DNA of 64,000 nucleotides from CAVXFL01 sp963761015 (GTDB lineage: Bacteria > Pseudomonadota > Alphaproteobacteria > Acetobacterales > Acetobacteraceae). The position numbers and the translations under genes were made by a program. Below the pieces are notes generated by a model. The model was not told the DNA's origin, did no database searches, and saw only the letters and a list, made by a program, of their open reading frames with translations. Position 1 is the stretch's first letter. Every line of letters starts with the position of its first letter. The DNA lies in assembly GCA_963761015.1 (NCBI GenBank), contig CAVXFL010000010.1, forward strand, positions 1-64,000, in the 5' to 3' direction. Below are positions 36,113 through 47,461 of the stretch, piece by piece.

Positions 36113-39100
36113 GCGTTCCCCGCGCACGCGGGGATGAACCGGCGGATGGCGACGCTGAGGCGCGGTGCCGGCGTTCCCCGCGCACGCGGGGATGAACCGA
36201 GCGCACGCAGATGCATCCGGCAACGATCAACGCGTTCCCCGCGCACGCGGGGATGAACCGTTGCTACATCGAGCTGGACCTTTCTGTTCAAGCGTTCCCC
36301 GCGCACGCGGGGATGAACCGGATGACCATCACGCGCGGCACAGGTGACCGGGCGTTCCCCGCGCACGCGGGGATGAACCGACATGCTCTGGAGCTGCCGG
36401 TCGATGATGCGACCGCGTTCCCCGCGCACGCGGGGATGAACCGGCGGCTCGCGTTCCCGCAGCACGCACGACGCGTTCCCCGCGCACGCGGGGATGAACC
36501 GTACCCGGAACGTCCGAAGGCCATGTGCCGACGCGTTCCCCGCGCACGCGGGGATGAACCGCACGAACGCGCATACAAGCAGTATGGCGGTAGCGTTCCC
36601 CGCGCACGCGGGGATGAACCGGTAATGATCGCGAGCCCGCAGTCCCTAGAGCGTTCCCCGCGCACGCGGGGATGAACCGGCGGCTGCCGGGCGAGAACTG
36701 CCGCGGCAGCGCGTTCCCCGCGCACGCGGGGATGAACCGATGGCGCCGCCCGGACAGGTCGGAACATGCGGCGTTCCCCGCGCACGCGGGGATGAACCGT
36801 GGGCAGAGCATGTGATCCCATCACCACGCGTTCCCCGCGCACGCGGGGATGAACCCCGCGAGACAACGGCCGAGTCACGGGCTCAGCCGCGTTCCCCGCG
36901 CACGCGGGGATGAACCGATCGCCATTGTGGTAGAGCTCCACCATTCTGCGCGTTCCCCGCGCACGCGGGGATGAACCCGCGCGATCGTTCGCGTCTAGTG
37001 TTGATCGGGTCGGAGTCCCCGCGCACGCGGGGATGAACCGCCGGGGCCGTATCGGGTGGCCGCAGACGGCGTTCCCCGCGCACGCGGGGATGAACCCGGG
37101 CGCGCGCTACGGCGGTGCCGAGCGCGTGTTCCCCGCGCACGCGGGGATGAACCGCCTGCAACGGCCGACGTCGCGGGGCATGTCGTGCGTTCCCCGCGCA
37201 CGCGGGGATGAACCGCGTGGCCATCGAATGCTGCTTATCATGCTCAGCGTTCCCCGCGCACGCGGGGATGAACCGCGCTGACGGCCTATACGACTGCAAT
37301 GCCAGGCGTTCCCCGCGCACGCGGGGATGAACCGGATTACTGCTGGCCGACTTGCCGCGCATGGTGTGCGTTCCCCGCGCACGCGGGGATGAACCGGCGG
37401 TTGAGGCTGGGATTCGCCTCGGCGATGCCGCGTTCCCCGCGCACGCGGGGATGAACCCATTCCTAGTGCAGCCTGATAGTGCGCAATCTTTCGCGTTCCC
37501 CGCGCACGCGGGGATGACCCGGCGAGCCGGTCGGTGATCGTGCGACCCTGACGCGTTCCCCGCGCACGCGGGGATGAACCGGCCACGACGACGTGCGGCC
37601 GAACAGTGCGTTCCCCGCGCACGCGGGGATGAACCGTCGGCCATTACGACCTCGCTCGATCGCCGGCGCGTTCCCCGCGCACGCGGGGATGAACCGCGGT
37701 GACGGTCGCCATCCGCCTGGACCGCGTTCCCCGCGCACGCGGGGATGAACCGATGCATGCCAGTCCTCTCCCCGCCAGGTTGCCGCGTTCCCCGCGCACG
37801 CGGGGATGAACCGCGACCGCAAGTGCAGTCCGGAACGGTCACGCGTTCCCCGCGCACGCGGGGATGAACCGGCTGCGCATGCCATGCGGAGCCGAGCGTT
37901 CCCCGCGCACGCGGGGATGAACCGCCACCCGATGCGGCGGCGCGCGATGCAGCGTTCCCCGCGCACGCGGGGATGAACCGCGGCGTGGGCCGATCCGGCG
38001 GTGCGAGCGAAGCGTTCCCCGCGCACGCGGGGATGAACCGCCATGCCGAGTTGTCGTCGGCGGCAGTAAGGCGTTCCCCGCGCACGCGGGGATGAACCGC
38101 GCGACACCGGCATGGGCGCGCGCGGCAGCCGCGTTCCCCGCGCACGCGGGGATGAACCGCTCGCAAGCGGAGGCGGACCATGGACGCGTTCCCCGCGCAC
38201 GCGGGGATGAACCGAGGCCGGCGACTACCCAGAACCGCGACCAATCGCGTTCCCCGCGCACGCGGGGATGAACCGTGCCATTTGACCGGCTGCTGGCACC
38301 TGCGAGCGTTCCCCGCGCACGCGGGGATGAACCGGGCTGATTCCGGCGCATGTTCGCGAGGCGGTCGCGTTCCCCGCGCACGCGGGGATGAACCGTCGGC
38401 CTGCTCTTCCTTGATGCGCCGCTTCTCGCGTTCCCCGCGCACGCGGGGATGAACCCGGTACGGCTCGCCAGGGTTATGTGTAGGACAGCGTTCCCCGCGC
38501 ACGCGGGGATGAACCGTGCCGAGGTGGGCGCCTCAGGCGATTGCACCGCGTTCCCCGCGCACGCGGGGATGAACCGCCTCAAGGCTTCCGGCCTCGGGAT
38601 TCTGACAGCGTTCCCCGCGCACGCGGGGATGAACCGCGCTTCCAGTATCCCGGCGGTTCGCGCGGTCGCGTTCCCCGCGCACGCGGGGATGAACCGATCT
38701 GGGCTTGTCGCAGTAGACCCATCGGCCCGCGTTCCCCGCGCACGCGGGGATGAACCGCGCTCGCCGGCCGGTCGAGCAGGGCGTCGATGCGTTCCCCGCG
38801 CACGCGGGGATGAACCGGCCGCGACCGAGGTGGACCCGATGGGCACGCCGCGTTCCCCGCGCACGCGGGGATGAACCGCTGAAAAAGCCCGATAAGAGGC
38901 ACGAGCGCGAGCGTTCCCCGCGCACGCGGGGATGAACCGCGCGACGAACGCGGGAAGCTAATTGCCAGGAAGCGTTCCCCGCGCACGCGGGGATGAACCG
39001 ATCGCAACCGGGATCGATGTGCGCGGCGACGGGGCGTCCCCGCGCACGCGGGGATGAACCGGGACCGGGGCATCCCGCTGCGCTGCAAGATAACCGCGTT

Positions 39101-40908
39101 CCCCGCGCACGCGGGGATGAACCGAAAGGCTCGGTCGTCCCGGTGCATATCGTCGGGCGTTCCCCGCGCACGCGGGGATGAACCGTCGCTGACAATTTGG
39201 CGCGGCTTCGGTGCAAGCGTTCCCCGCGCACGCGGGGATGAACCGCTGGGTGAAACGCGGTGTGCGATAGCCCAGCGGCGTTCCCCGCGCACGCGGGGAT
39301 AAACCGCATCTGTCACCACAACGTCGGGCCGAGGTCAAGCGTTCCCCGCGCACGCGGGGATGAACCGTCCACCACTATGACATTAACAGTGCCTATCCAG
39401 CGTTCCCCGCGTGCGCGGGGATGCAACCGGCGTGCTGGCAACAGCGTGGCCATTCCTCGTCGGCGTTTCCGCGCACGCGGGGATGAACCGCAACGGCGTC
39501 TTGACGTGGCCGAGTTCCTCCAGCGTTCCCCGCGCACGCGGGGATGAACCCGCCCGCGCTTTCTCGCGAATGCACTGGGGTCGCGTTCCCCGCGCACGCG
39601 GGGATGAACCGGAGCCACCGAGCAGCGGAACGGCGGAGCGCAGGCGTTCCCCGCGCACGCGGGGATGAACCGTGTGGGATCGCGAAAAGACCGGCATTTA
39701 CATCGCGTTCCCCGCGCACGCGGGGATGAACCGCAATGAACCCGCTGGAGTTCGATGCGCCGGTCGCGTTCCCCGCGCACGCGGGGATGAACCGGCAGCA
39801 ACACCCGCTCGCCGTTCGTTGCGCTCGCGTTCCCCGCGCACGCGGGGATGAACCGACCCAGATACGCCGCCAGCAGCGGCGCCAGCAGCGTTCCCCGCGC
39901 ACGCGGGGATGAACCGGAGGCTATGCTGATTGCGATTGCCCATCGCCTGCGTTCCCCGCGCACGCGGGGATGAACCGGCGAACAGCATGTCTCCCGCGTT
40001 CCATGCGATGCGTTCCCCGCGCACGCGGGGATGAACCGCAGCGCATCGCCCCACACCGCCGCGCATCGCCCCACACCGCCGGGCGGCCGTGCGTTCCCCG
40101 CGCACGCGGGGATGAACCGTGCGCCTTGGCGTTCTTCTTGACGCCATCGGGGCGTTCCCCGCGCACGCGGGGATGAACCGTCACCGGGAGCGGAGCCCCA
40201 TAGTGCCCTAGCGTTCCCCGCGCACGCGGGGATGAACCGGTGCAAAGCTTCAATTTCCGGTCCGGTGGCCGGGCGTTCCCCGCGCACGCGGGGATGAACC
40301 GCGAATAGCCAAAACGTCATCACGGCGGCCGGGGCGTTCCCCGCGCACGCGGGGATGAACCGCAGCTTGGCAAGGCGAAAAAGCCGTCCGCGCCGCGTTC
40401 CCCGCGCACGCGGGGATGAACCGGAATACGTCTGGTATTCGCCAGCGTGTCTACCGCGTTCCCCGCGCACGCGGGGATGAACCGGATTTGACGGATCATT
40501 GACCCTGCATGACCCGCGTTCCCCGCGCACGCGGGGATGGAACCGCTCGTGCTGCTGGGAATCTCCAAAGGCAGGCCGCGTTCCCCGCGCACGCGGGAGA
40601 ATCGCCGCGGCCTTCCTCGGTCGCTCGGTTCTGCCGCGTTCCCCGCGCACGCGGGGATGAACCGGTCCCGGTCTATGGGTTCCCGCCTTTGCCGCCGCGT
40701 TCCCCGCGCACGCGGGGATGAACCGTGCCGGATCATGGCCGAGGGCGGCCCGGTTTAGCGTTCCCCGCGCACGCGGGGATGAACCGCATGGGCCGAACGC
40801 CGAGAGTTCGAGGCAACCGCGTTCCCCGCGCACGCGGGGATCAACCGCAGTCATTGGCATGAGAACTGAAAAAAGCGCCGCGTTCCCCGCGCACGCGGGG
40901 ATGAACCG
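36113..40908 (+). CRISPR. Type I-E CRISPR array, 80 repeats and 79 spacers
   Basis: The 29-bp repeat starts GCGTTCCCC, contains the hairpin CCCCGCG-CA-CGCGGGG and ends ATGAACCG, a typical type I-E repeat. I counted 80 repeats by start position (first 36113, last 40880). Most are identical. Variants: number 16 (37012, altered first five bases), 18 (GTGTT start), 50 (39034, one T missing), 54 (ATAAACCG), 56 (39400, GTGCG stem and extra C), 57 (39463, shortened C run), 74 and 75 (40516, 40578) and 79 (ATCAACCG). Spacers appear all different; most are 31-33 nt distally, but they range from 24 to 34 nt in the leader-proximal half, plus one of 52 nt at 40039-40090. Long open frames across the array are artefacts of the repeat. 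Confidence 0.98.
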
Positions 40909-41198
40909 TTGGTTCCGATAAGCAGACGGGATGGTCGTCCCTCGGTAGGCGACTCCACCATTGGGGATGATCGGCATCCAGGCCCGGCGACTTTGGCGTC
41001 CGGGGGGCAGGGACCGGGTTGTCGGCGGTTCCCTCGCCAGCGAGCGCATGTCACGGCAGGCCCGCGGAACACGAGACGACGGGGCGCCACTCGACATCCG
41101 GCTCCGTCCCGGGCTATCGGGCCGCTCTTGATGCCCCAGTGATGCCCCAAGCGCTCGTTGCGTTTCCCGAGAATGGTCTAGCCTGTTCCGTAAATCCC
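40909..41198. other. Trailer region between array and attR with putative arm sites
   Basis: No gene. It contains two GATGCCCC motifs at 41130-41137 and 41141-41148, 11 bp apart, matching those at the integrase end of the island, and therefore candidate integrase arm sites. The rest shows no repeat or coding signal. Confidence 0.5.
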
Positions 41199-41283
<85 letters not shown>

Positions 41284-41474
41284 GGCCAACCCCGGGGCTG
41301 AGCAATCCCGCTCGGCCCTCGCGGCCCGCCCTATACCAGCCGGGCCCGCCAGTGTGAAGCGCCGGGCACCTTGCCGGGCACCAAAGCCGAGCACAACATC
41401 GCTTGCGCGGAGGCTCGGCTGCGTGCTTTGCAGGGCCTAACGCGCATCGCCTGAACGGAAAATCGGGGGCGGCC

Positions 41475-42382
41475 CTGGCCTACGCGCTGCAGCAACTCAT
41501 CAACGGCCTCACCCTCGGCATGATCTACGGGCTGATCGCCGTCGGCTACACCATGGTCTACGGCATCATCGGCATGATCAATTTCGCCCATGGCGACGTG
41601 TTCATGGTCGGCGCCTTCCTGTCGCTGATCGCGCTGCTGGGCTCGCCTTGCTCGGCATCACGGCGGTCCCGCTCGCGCTCGCGCTGACGCTGATCTTCGC
41701 CGTCGCGATCGCGGCGCTGTATGGCTGGACCATCGAGCGCGTGGCCTATCGCCCGCTGCGCGGCTCGTTCCGGCTGGCGCCGCTGATCAGCGCCATCGGC
41801 ATGTCGATCACCTTGCAGAACTTCGTCCAGGTCAGCCAGGGCGCGCGGGTGAAGCCGCTGCAGCCGCTGATCCCGGGCGGCTGATCCTGATGACCCAGGG
41901 CCACTTCACCGTCGCGCTCGCCTGGATGCAGATCGCCATCATCGTCACCACCGTCACGGTGCTGGCGGTGTTCACCTGGATGGTCGCGGCCACGCCGCTC
42001 GGGCGCGCCATGCGCGCCTGCGAGCAGGACCTGAAAATGGCCGGCCTTCTGGGCATCGACACCGACCGAACCATCAGCCTCACCTTCGTCTCGGCGCGGC
42101 GCTCGCGGCGGTGGCCGGGCTGATGTTCCTGCTCTACTATGGCTCGATCGACTTCTTCATCGGCTTCATCGCCGGCGTGAAGGCGTTCACCGCCGCCGTG
42201 CTCGGTGGCATCGGCTCGCTGCCGGGCGCCGTGCTGGGCGGCCTGCTGATCGGCCTGATCGAGGTCTTCTGGTCGGCCTATTTCAGCATCGAGTACAAGG
42301 ACGTGGCGGCGTTCTCAATTCTCGCCATCGTCCTGGTGTTTCTGCCGAGCGGCATCCTGGGCCGCGCCGAGGTGGAGAAGGT

Positions 42383-42386
<4 letters not shown>
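41475..42386 (+). pseudogene. livH: livH, branched-chain amino acid ABC permease, three frameshifts
   Basis: Inner-membrane permease of the LivHMGF importer. Blocks in order: LAYALQQLINGLTLGMIYGL and AVGYTMVYGIIGMINFAHGD (frame 3), then GITAVPLALALTLIFAVAIA and PLISAIGMSITLQNFVQVSQ (frame 2), MTQGHFTVALAWMQIAIIVT and GRAMRACEQDLKMAGLLGID (frame 1), and GLMFLLYYGSIDFFIGFIAG to FLPSGILGRAEVEKV (frame 3). Each change (near 41641, 41881 and 42086) is explained by one missing base. Three single-base losses in an otherwise perfect core gene may be sequence errors. The start codon is unclear; no ATG precedes the conserved start in frame. The stop overlaps livM. Confidence 0.85.
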
Positions 42387-43653
<1,267 letters not shown>

Positions 43654-43654
<1 letters not shown>

Positions 43655-44547
43655 TGCCTGTCCCGCGCTCCGACGCGGGGCCTGCCCCGGATCCCGATCC
43701 CAGGGATGCTTCCGCCGACCCGCCGCTGCTGCTGGTCGAACATCTGACGATGCGGTTCGGCGGGCTGGTGGCCGTCGACGGCCTCTCCTTCGCGGCGCGG
43801 CGCGGCGACGTCACCGCGCTGATCGGCCCGAACGGCGCCGGCAAGACCACCGTGTTCAACTGCATCACCGGCTTCTACCACCCGACCTCCGGCGGCATCG
43901 TCGTTCGCCACGACGACGGGGGAGCATTCCGGCTGGAGCGGCTGGCCGGGCACCGCATCGCGCGGCGGGCGCGGCTCGCGCGCACCTTTCAGAACATGCG
44001 TCTGTTCGCCGGCATGACGGCGCTGGAGAACCTGCTGATCGCCCAGCATAACAAGCTGATGGCCGCGACCGGCTTCGGCGTGCTGGCCGTGCTCGGCCTC
44101 GGCCGCTATCGCGAGGCCGAACGCGCCGCCGTCGCGCGCGCCGCCGAGTGGCTGGAGGCGGTCGGGCTCCATGCGCGGGCCGACGATCCGGCAGGCGCGC
44201 TGCCGTATGGCGCGCAACGGCGGCTGGAGATCGCGCGCGCCATGTGCACCGACCCGGTGCTGCTCTGCCTCGACGAGCCCGCCGCCGGGCTCAATCCGCG
44301 CGAGACCGAGGAGCTGAACGCGCTGCTGTTGCGCATCCGCGCCGGCGGCTGCTCGATCCTGCTGATCGAGCACGACATGCGGGTGGTGATGAGCATTTCC
44401 GACTACATCGTCGTGTTGGATCACGGGCGCAAGATCGCCGACGGCACGCCCGAAGCCGTGCGCGCCGATCCGCACGTGATCGCGGCCTATCTCGGCGAGG
44501 GCGACGAAGGCGTGGACGAGTCGGCGGACCCGGCGAGCGTCGCGTGA
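43654..44547 (+). CDS. livG: LivG, branched-chain amino acid ABC transporter ATPase
   Basis: A 297-aa ABC ATPase. Walker A is LIGPNGAGKTTVFNCITGFY. The Q-loop/LivG-type sequence ARTFQNMRLFAGMTALENLL follows, with a signature-like PYGAQRRLEIARAMCTDPVL, Walker B LLCLDEPAAGLNPRETEELN and the switch His in LLIEHDMRVVMSISD. A Pro/Asp-rich N-terminal extension of about 25 residues precedes the domain. The ATG at 43654 overlaps the livM stop. It forms a heterodimer with LivF on the LivHM channel. Confidence 0.95.
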
Positions 44548-45290
44548 TGGCGGGCGATGCGAACGGGGCGCTGCTGCGGCTCGAGGGGGTCAGCGCGTTC
44601 TACGGCGCCATCCAGGCGCTGAGGGGCGTCGATCTCGAGGTGAACGAGGGCGAAATCGTCACCCTGATCGGCGCGAACGGGGCAGGCAAATCCACGCTGA
44701 TCATGACGATCTGCGGCAATCCGCGCGCCCGCGAGGGCCGCATTGCCTATGCCGGACAGGACATCACGCAACTGCCCACGCACGCGATCATGCGGCGGCG
44801 CATCGCGGTGGCGCCGGAAGGGCGGCGCATCTTTCCGCGCATGAGCGTGCAGGAAAACCTGGTCATGGGCGCGCAGGCTCGGGGGATCGCTGATTTCGCT
44901 GCACAGCTTGCCGAGGTGTTCGCGCTGTTTCCGGTCCTGCGCGAGCGAATGCACCAGCGCGGCGGCACGCTGTCGGGCGGTGAGCAGCAGATGCTGGCGA
45001 TCGGCCGCGCGCTGATGTCGCGCCCGCGCCTGCTTTTGCTGGACGAGCCAAGCCTCGGCCTGGCGCCGCTGATCGTGCGCCAGATCTTCTCCGCGATTCG
45101 CGACCTGAACCGGAGCACCGGACTGACCGTGCTGCTGGTCGAGCAGAACGCCTACCAGGCGCTACGGCTCGCGCATCGCGGCTACGTGCTGGTGAACGGG
45201 GCGATCACCATGACCGGTTCCGGCGCCGAGTTGCTGCGACGCCCCGAAGTCCGCGCCGCGTATCTGGAGGGCGCCGCCCCAGTCGCCTGA
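44547..45290 (+). CDS. livF: LivF, branched-chain amino acid ABC transporter ATPase
   Basis: A 247-aa ABC ATPase. Walker A is LIGANGAGKSTLIMTICGNP, the LivF-specific APEGRRIFPRMSVQENLVMG follows, the signature is GTLSGGEQQMLAIGRALMSR and Walker B is LLLLDEPSLGLAPLIVRQIF. The ATG at 44547 overlaps the livG stop. Last gene of the operon; no periplasmic binding protein gene is in the window, so it must lie elsewhere. Confidence 0.95.
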   Translation: MAGDANGALLRLEGVSAFYGAIQALRGVDLEVNEGEIVTLIGANGAGKSTLIMTICGNPRAREGRIAYAGQDITQLPTHAIMRRRIAVAPEGRRIFPRMSVQENLVMGAQARGIADFAAQLAEVFALFPVLRERMHQRGGTLSGGEQQMLAIGRALMSRPRLLLLDEPSLGLAPLIVRQIFSAIRDLNRSTGLTVLLVEQNAYQALRLAHRGYVLVNGAITMTGSGAELLRRPEVRAAYLEGAAPVA

Positions 45291-45313
45291 AGCGGCCCCC
45301 TCCAAGCTCGAAT

Positions 45314-46024
45314 TCAGGCCGCGGCTGTTTCAGGATAGTTCGACGGGAACATGGCGCGCTTCGCGTCCTCGTCCATCTCCTGCTTGAACTGAATCTGCGC
45401 GCCGATGGCGAGCGCCCGCGGCGCGGCCGGGCGGGCGTTGACCCCCGCGAGCCAGCGATTCAGGTTCGGATACGGCGCGAGCGGATCGGCATCGCCCGGC
45501 AGCACCACGCTGGCGCGATCGATCCAGCCCCAGGCTGCCATGTCGGCGATCGTGTAGTCGTCACCGACAATCCAGGTGCGGCTCTCGAGATGCGTGTCGA
45601 GCACGCGGTAATGCCGCTGCGCCTCGCGCCGGTAGCGGTTGATCGCGTACGGGATCTGCTCCGGCGCGGCGCGCTGGAAGTGCACCGCCTGGCCAGAATA
45701 CGGCCCGATTCCCGAGGCCACGAACATGAGCCAGGAAAGCAGCTCCGGCCGGTCGTCCGGCGTGCCGATGAAGCGGCGGATCTTGTCGCCGAGATAGAGC
45801 AGGATGGCGTTGGAATCGAACACCCGGACGGTCTTGCCGCCCGGCCCCTCGGTGTCCTCGATCGCGGGCGTCTTGCCGTTCGGGTTAACGGCGCGGAAAG
45901 CGGGCGTGTGCTGCTCGCCGCGCCGGGTGTCGACCGGCACGACCTCGTAGGGCAGGCCGGACTCTTCGAGGAACAGCGCGACTTTCCGCGGGTTCGGGGC
46001 CGGGGCGAAGTAGAAGCGGATCAT
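45314..46024 (-). CDS. Glutathione S-transferase family protein
   Basis: A 236-aa cytosolic protein. The N-terminal thioredoxin-fold domain reads MIRFYFAPAPNPRKVALFLE, ESGLPYEVVPVDTRRGEQHT then NPNGKTPAIEDTEG and FDSNAILLYLGDKI, the glutathione-binding pattern of YfcG/YghU-like GSTs (disulfide-bond oxidoreductases). The C-terminal helical domain includes RHYRVLDTHLESRTWIVGDD and YTIADMAAWGWIDRA. The ATG at 46024 follows AGGAGGCCCGCCC. It converges with livF, 23 bp apart. The exact substrate is not predictable. Confidence 0.9.
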   Translation of the reverse strand: MIRFYFAPAPNPRKVALFLEESGLPYEVVPVDTRRGEQHTPAFRAVNPNGKTPAIEDTEGPGGKTVRVFDSNAILLYLGDKIRRFIGTPDDRPELLSWLMFVASGIGPYSGQAVHFQRAAPEQIPYAINRYRREAQRHYRVLDTHLESRTWIVGDDYTIADMAAWGWIDRASVVLPGDADPLAPYPNLNRWLAGVNARPAAPRALAIGAQIQFKQEMDEDAKRAMFPSNYPETAAA

Positions 46025-46148
46025 GGGCGGGCCTCCTGCTCGGGATGCGAATGACTTCGACGCGGGGGCAACATCACCGAAGCACGCGCCTGCGCCAAGG
46101 GCCCGGATCGCTTATCGCGCCCGTGCTGGATCACGCCCGTGCTCGCAC

Positions 46149-47451
46149 TCAATCGACTTCTTCCAGGCTGAACTGCGCTTCCTCCTCGTCGTAGCTGAAC
46201 AGCTCGGCGTAGCGGCCCCAGGCGATCACCGTGCGCAGCGTGTCATCGGCGTATTCCGGCGACATGTGATCCTCCAACTCGTCGCGAAACCGCACCGCCG
46301 ATGCGCGGTGATTGGGCCGCGCGTCCAGCACCTGGCGAATCGCCGCGGCCAGCGGCACGTAGGCTTTCACCGCCCGGGCGAAGATGCGCTTGCGCTCGTC
46401 GAAATCGGCGTTGACGTACTGCCACCCGCCGTCGGTCAGCCTGATGTCGCCTTCCTCGAGCACGGCGAAGCGCAGCAGATGCAGCGATTTCGCCGAGCGG
46501 CAGCAGCTCGTCCACTTCCATTTGCAGCGCGCCGGCCAGCTGCGGCAGGTCGGCGCGGCCGTTGTACGGCTGTGCCGCCAGCGTTTCCATCAGGCCGGCC
46601 ATCAGGTTGATCGGCACCGGGTGCAGCGCCATGGCGATACCGGCGGGCGCGGTCGCCACCTGCTGGCGCGAGGGCCGGCGCGTCATCGCCTCGTAAATAT
46701 CGTCCACCAGTTCGCGGAAGCGTGGATCGTTCCGGTCGCGCGGATGCCGCAGCGTCACGCGAAGCTCGCTTTCGACGCGTCCGGGATTGGCCGCGAACAC
46801 CAGGACGCGGTCGCACATCAGCACCGCTTCCTCGATGTTGTGCGTCACCATGAGGATCGATTTGATCGGCAGCTTGCCTTCCGTCCACAGGTCGATCAGG
46901 TCGGTGCGCAGGTTTTCCGCCGTCAGCACGTCCAGCGCGCTGAACGGCTCGTCCATCAGCAGCAGATCCGGGTGCACCACCAGCGCGCGCGCCAGACCCA
47001 CGCGTTGGCGCATTCCGCCGGAAAGCTCCTTTGGATACGCGTTCTCGAACCCGCCGAGGCCGATCAGGTCGATGGCCTCCTCGGCGCGTTTTTCGCGCTC
47101 GTCGCGCGGAATCCCGAGCGCCTCCAGCCCGAGCTGCACGTTTTCCGTCACGGTGAGCCAGGGGAATAGCGCGAAGCTCTGAAACACCATCGCGATGCCT
47201 TCGGCGGGGCCGTGCAACGGCGCGCCGTGCCAGATCACCTCGCCGGAGGTCGGCGGCAGCAGCCCGGCGACGATGCGCAGCAGCGTCGATTTTCCTGAAC
47301 CGGAGCGGCCCAGCAGCGCGAGGATCTCGCCGGCGGCGATCGTGAGGTTCACGTCCTCCAGGACGACCAAGTCGGCGGCGCTGTCCTTGTGGTATGCCTG
47401 ACGGCAGTCGCGCACTTCCAGGATGGCATCGGCGGCGACGCTTACGTCCAT
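46149..47451 (-). pseudogene. NitT/TauT-type ABC transporter ATPase with C-terminal AAA-associated domain, one frameshift
   Basis: ATPase of a nitrate/sulfonate/taurine-type importer. Walker A is LLGRSGSGKSTLLRIVAGLL, the Q-loop region GIAMVFQSFALFPWLTVTEN, the signature ELSGGMRQRVGLARALVVHP and Walker B LLLMDEPFSALDVLTAENLR. The C-terminal domain (TAPAGIAMALHPVPINLMAG, LPQLAGALQMEVDELLPLGE then IA) belongs to the AAA-associated family found on some of these ATPases. Near 46487 the frame changes and the domain continues as LEEGDIRLTDGGWQYVNADF, DERKRIFARAVKAYVPLAAA to AQFSLEEVD, stop at 46149. One missing base explains it; sequence error is possible. It is adjacent to its permease. Confidence 0.85.
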
Positions 47452-47461
47452 CGGTCGCGCC

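Noticed and set aside
36113..40908. Very long open frames across the array on both strands (up to almost 600 codons) rich in repeated RFIPACAGNA, VHPRVRGER and GSSPRARGT peptides
   Set aside because: They are translations of the CRISPR repeat in its reading frames, not proteins. The period and the peptides follow the 61-bp unit.
40909..41150. A minus-strand open frame in the trailer
   Set aside because: It continues out of the array, has no plausible start or family, and covers the putative integrase sites.
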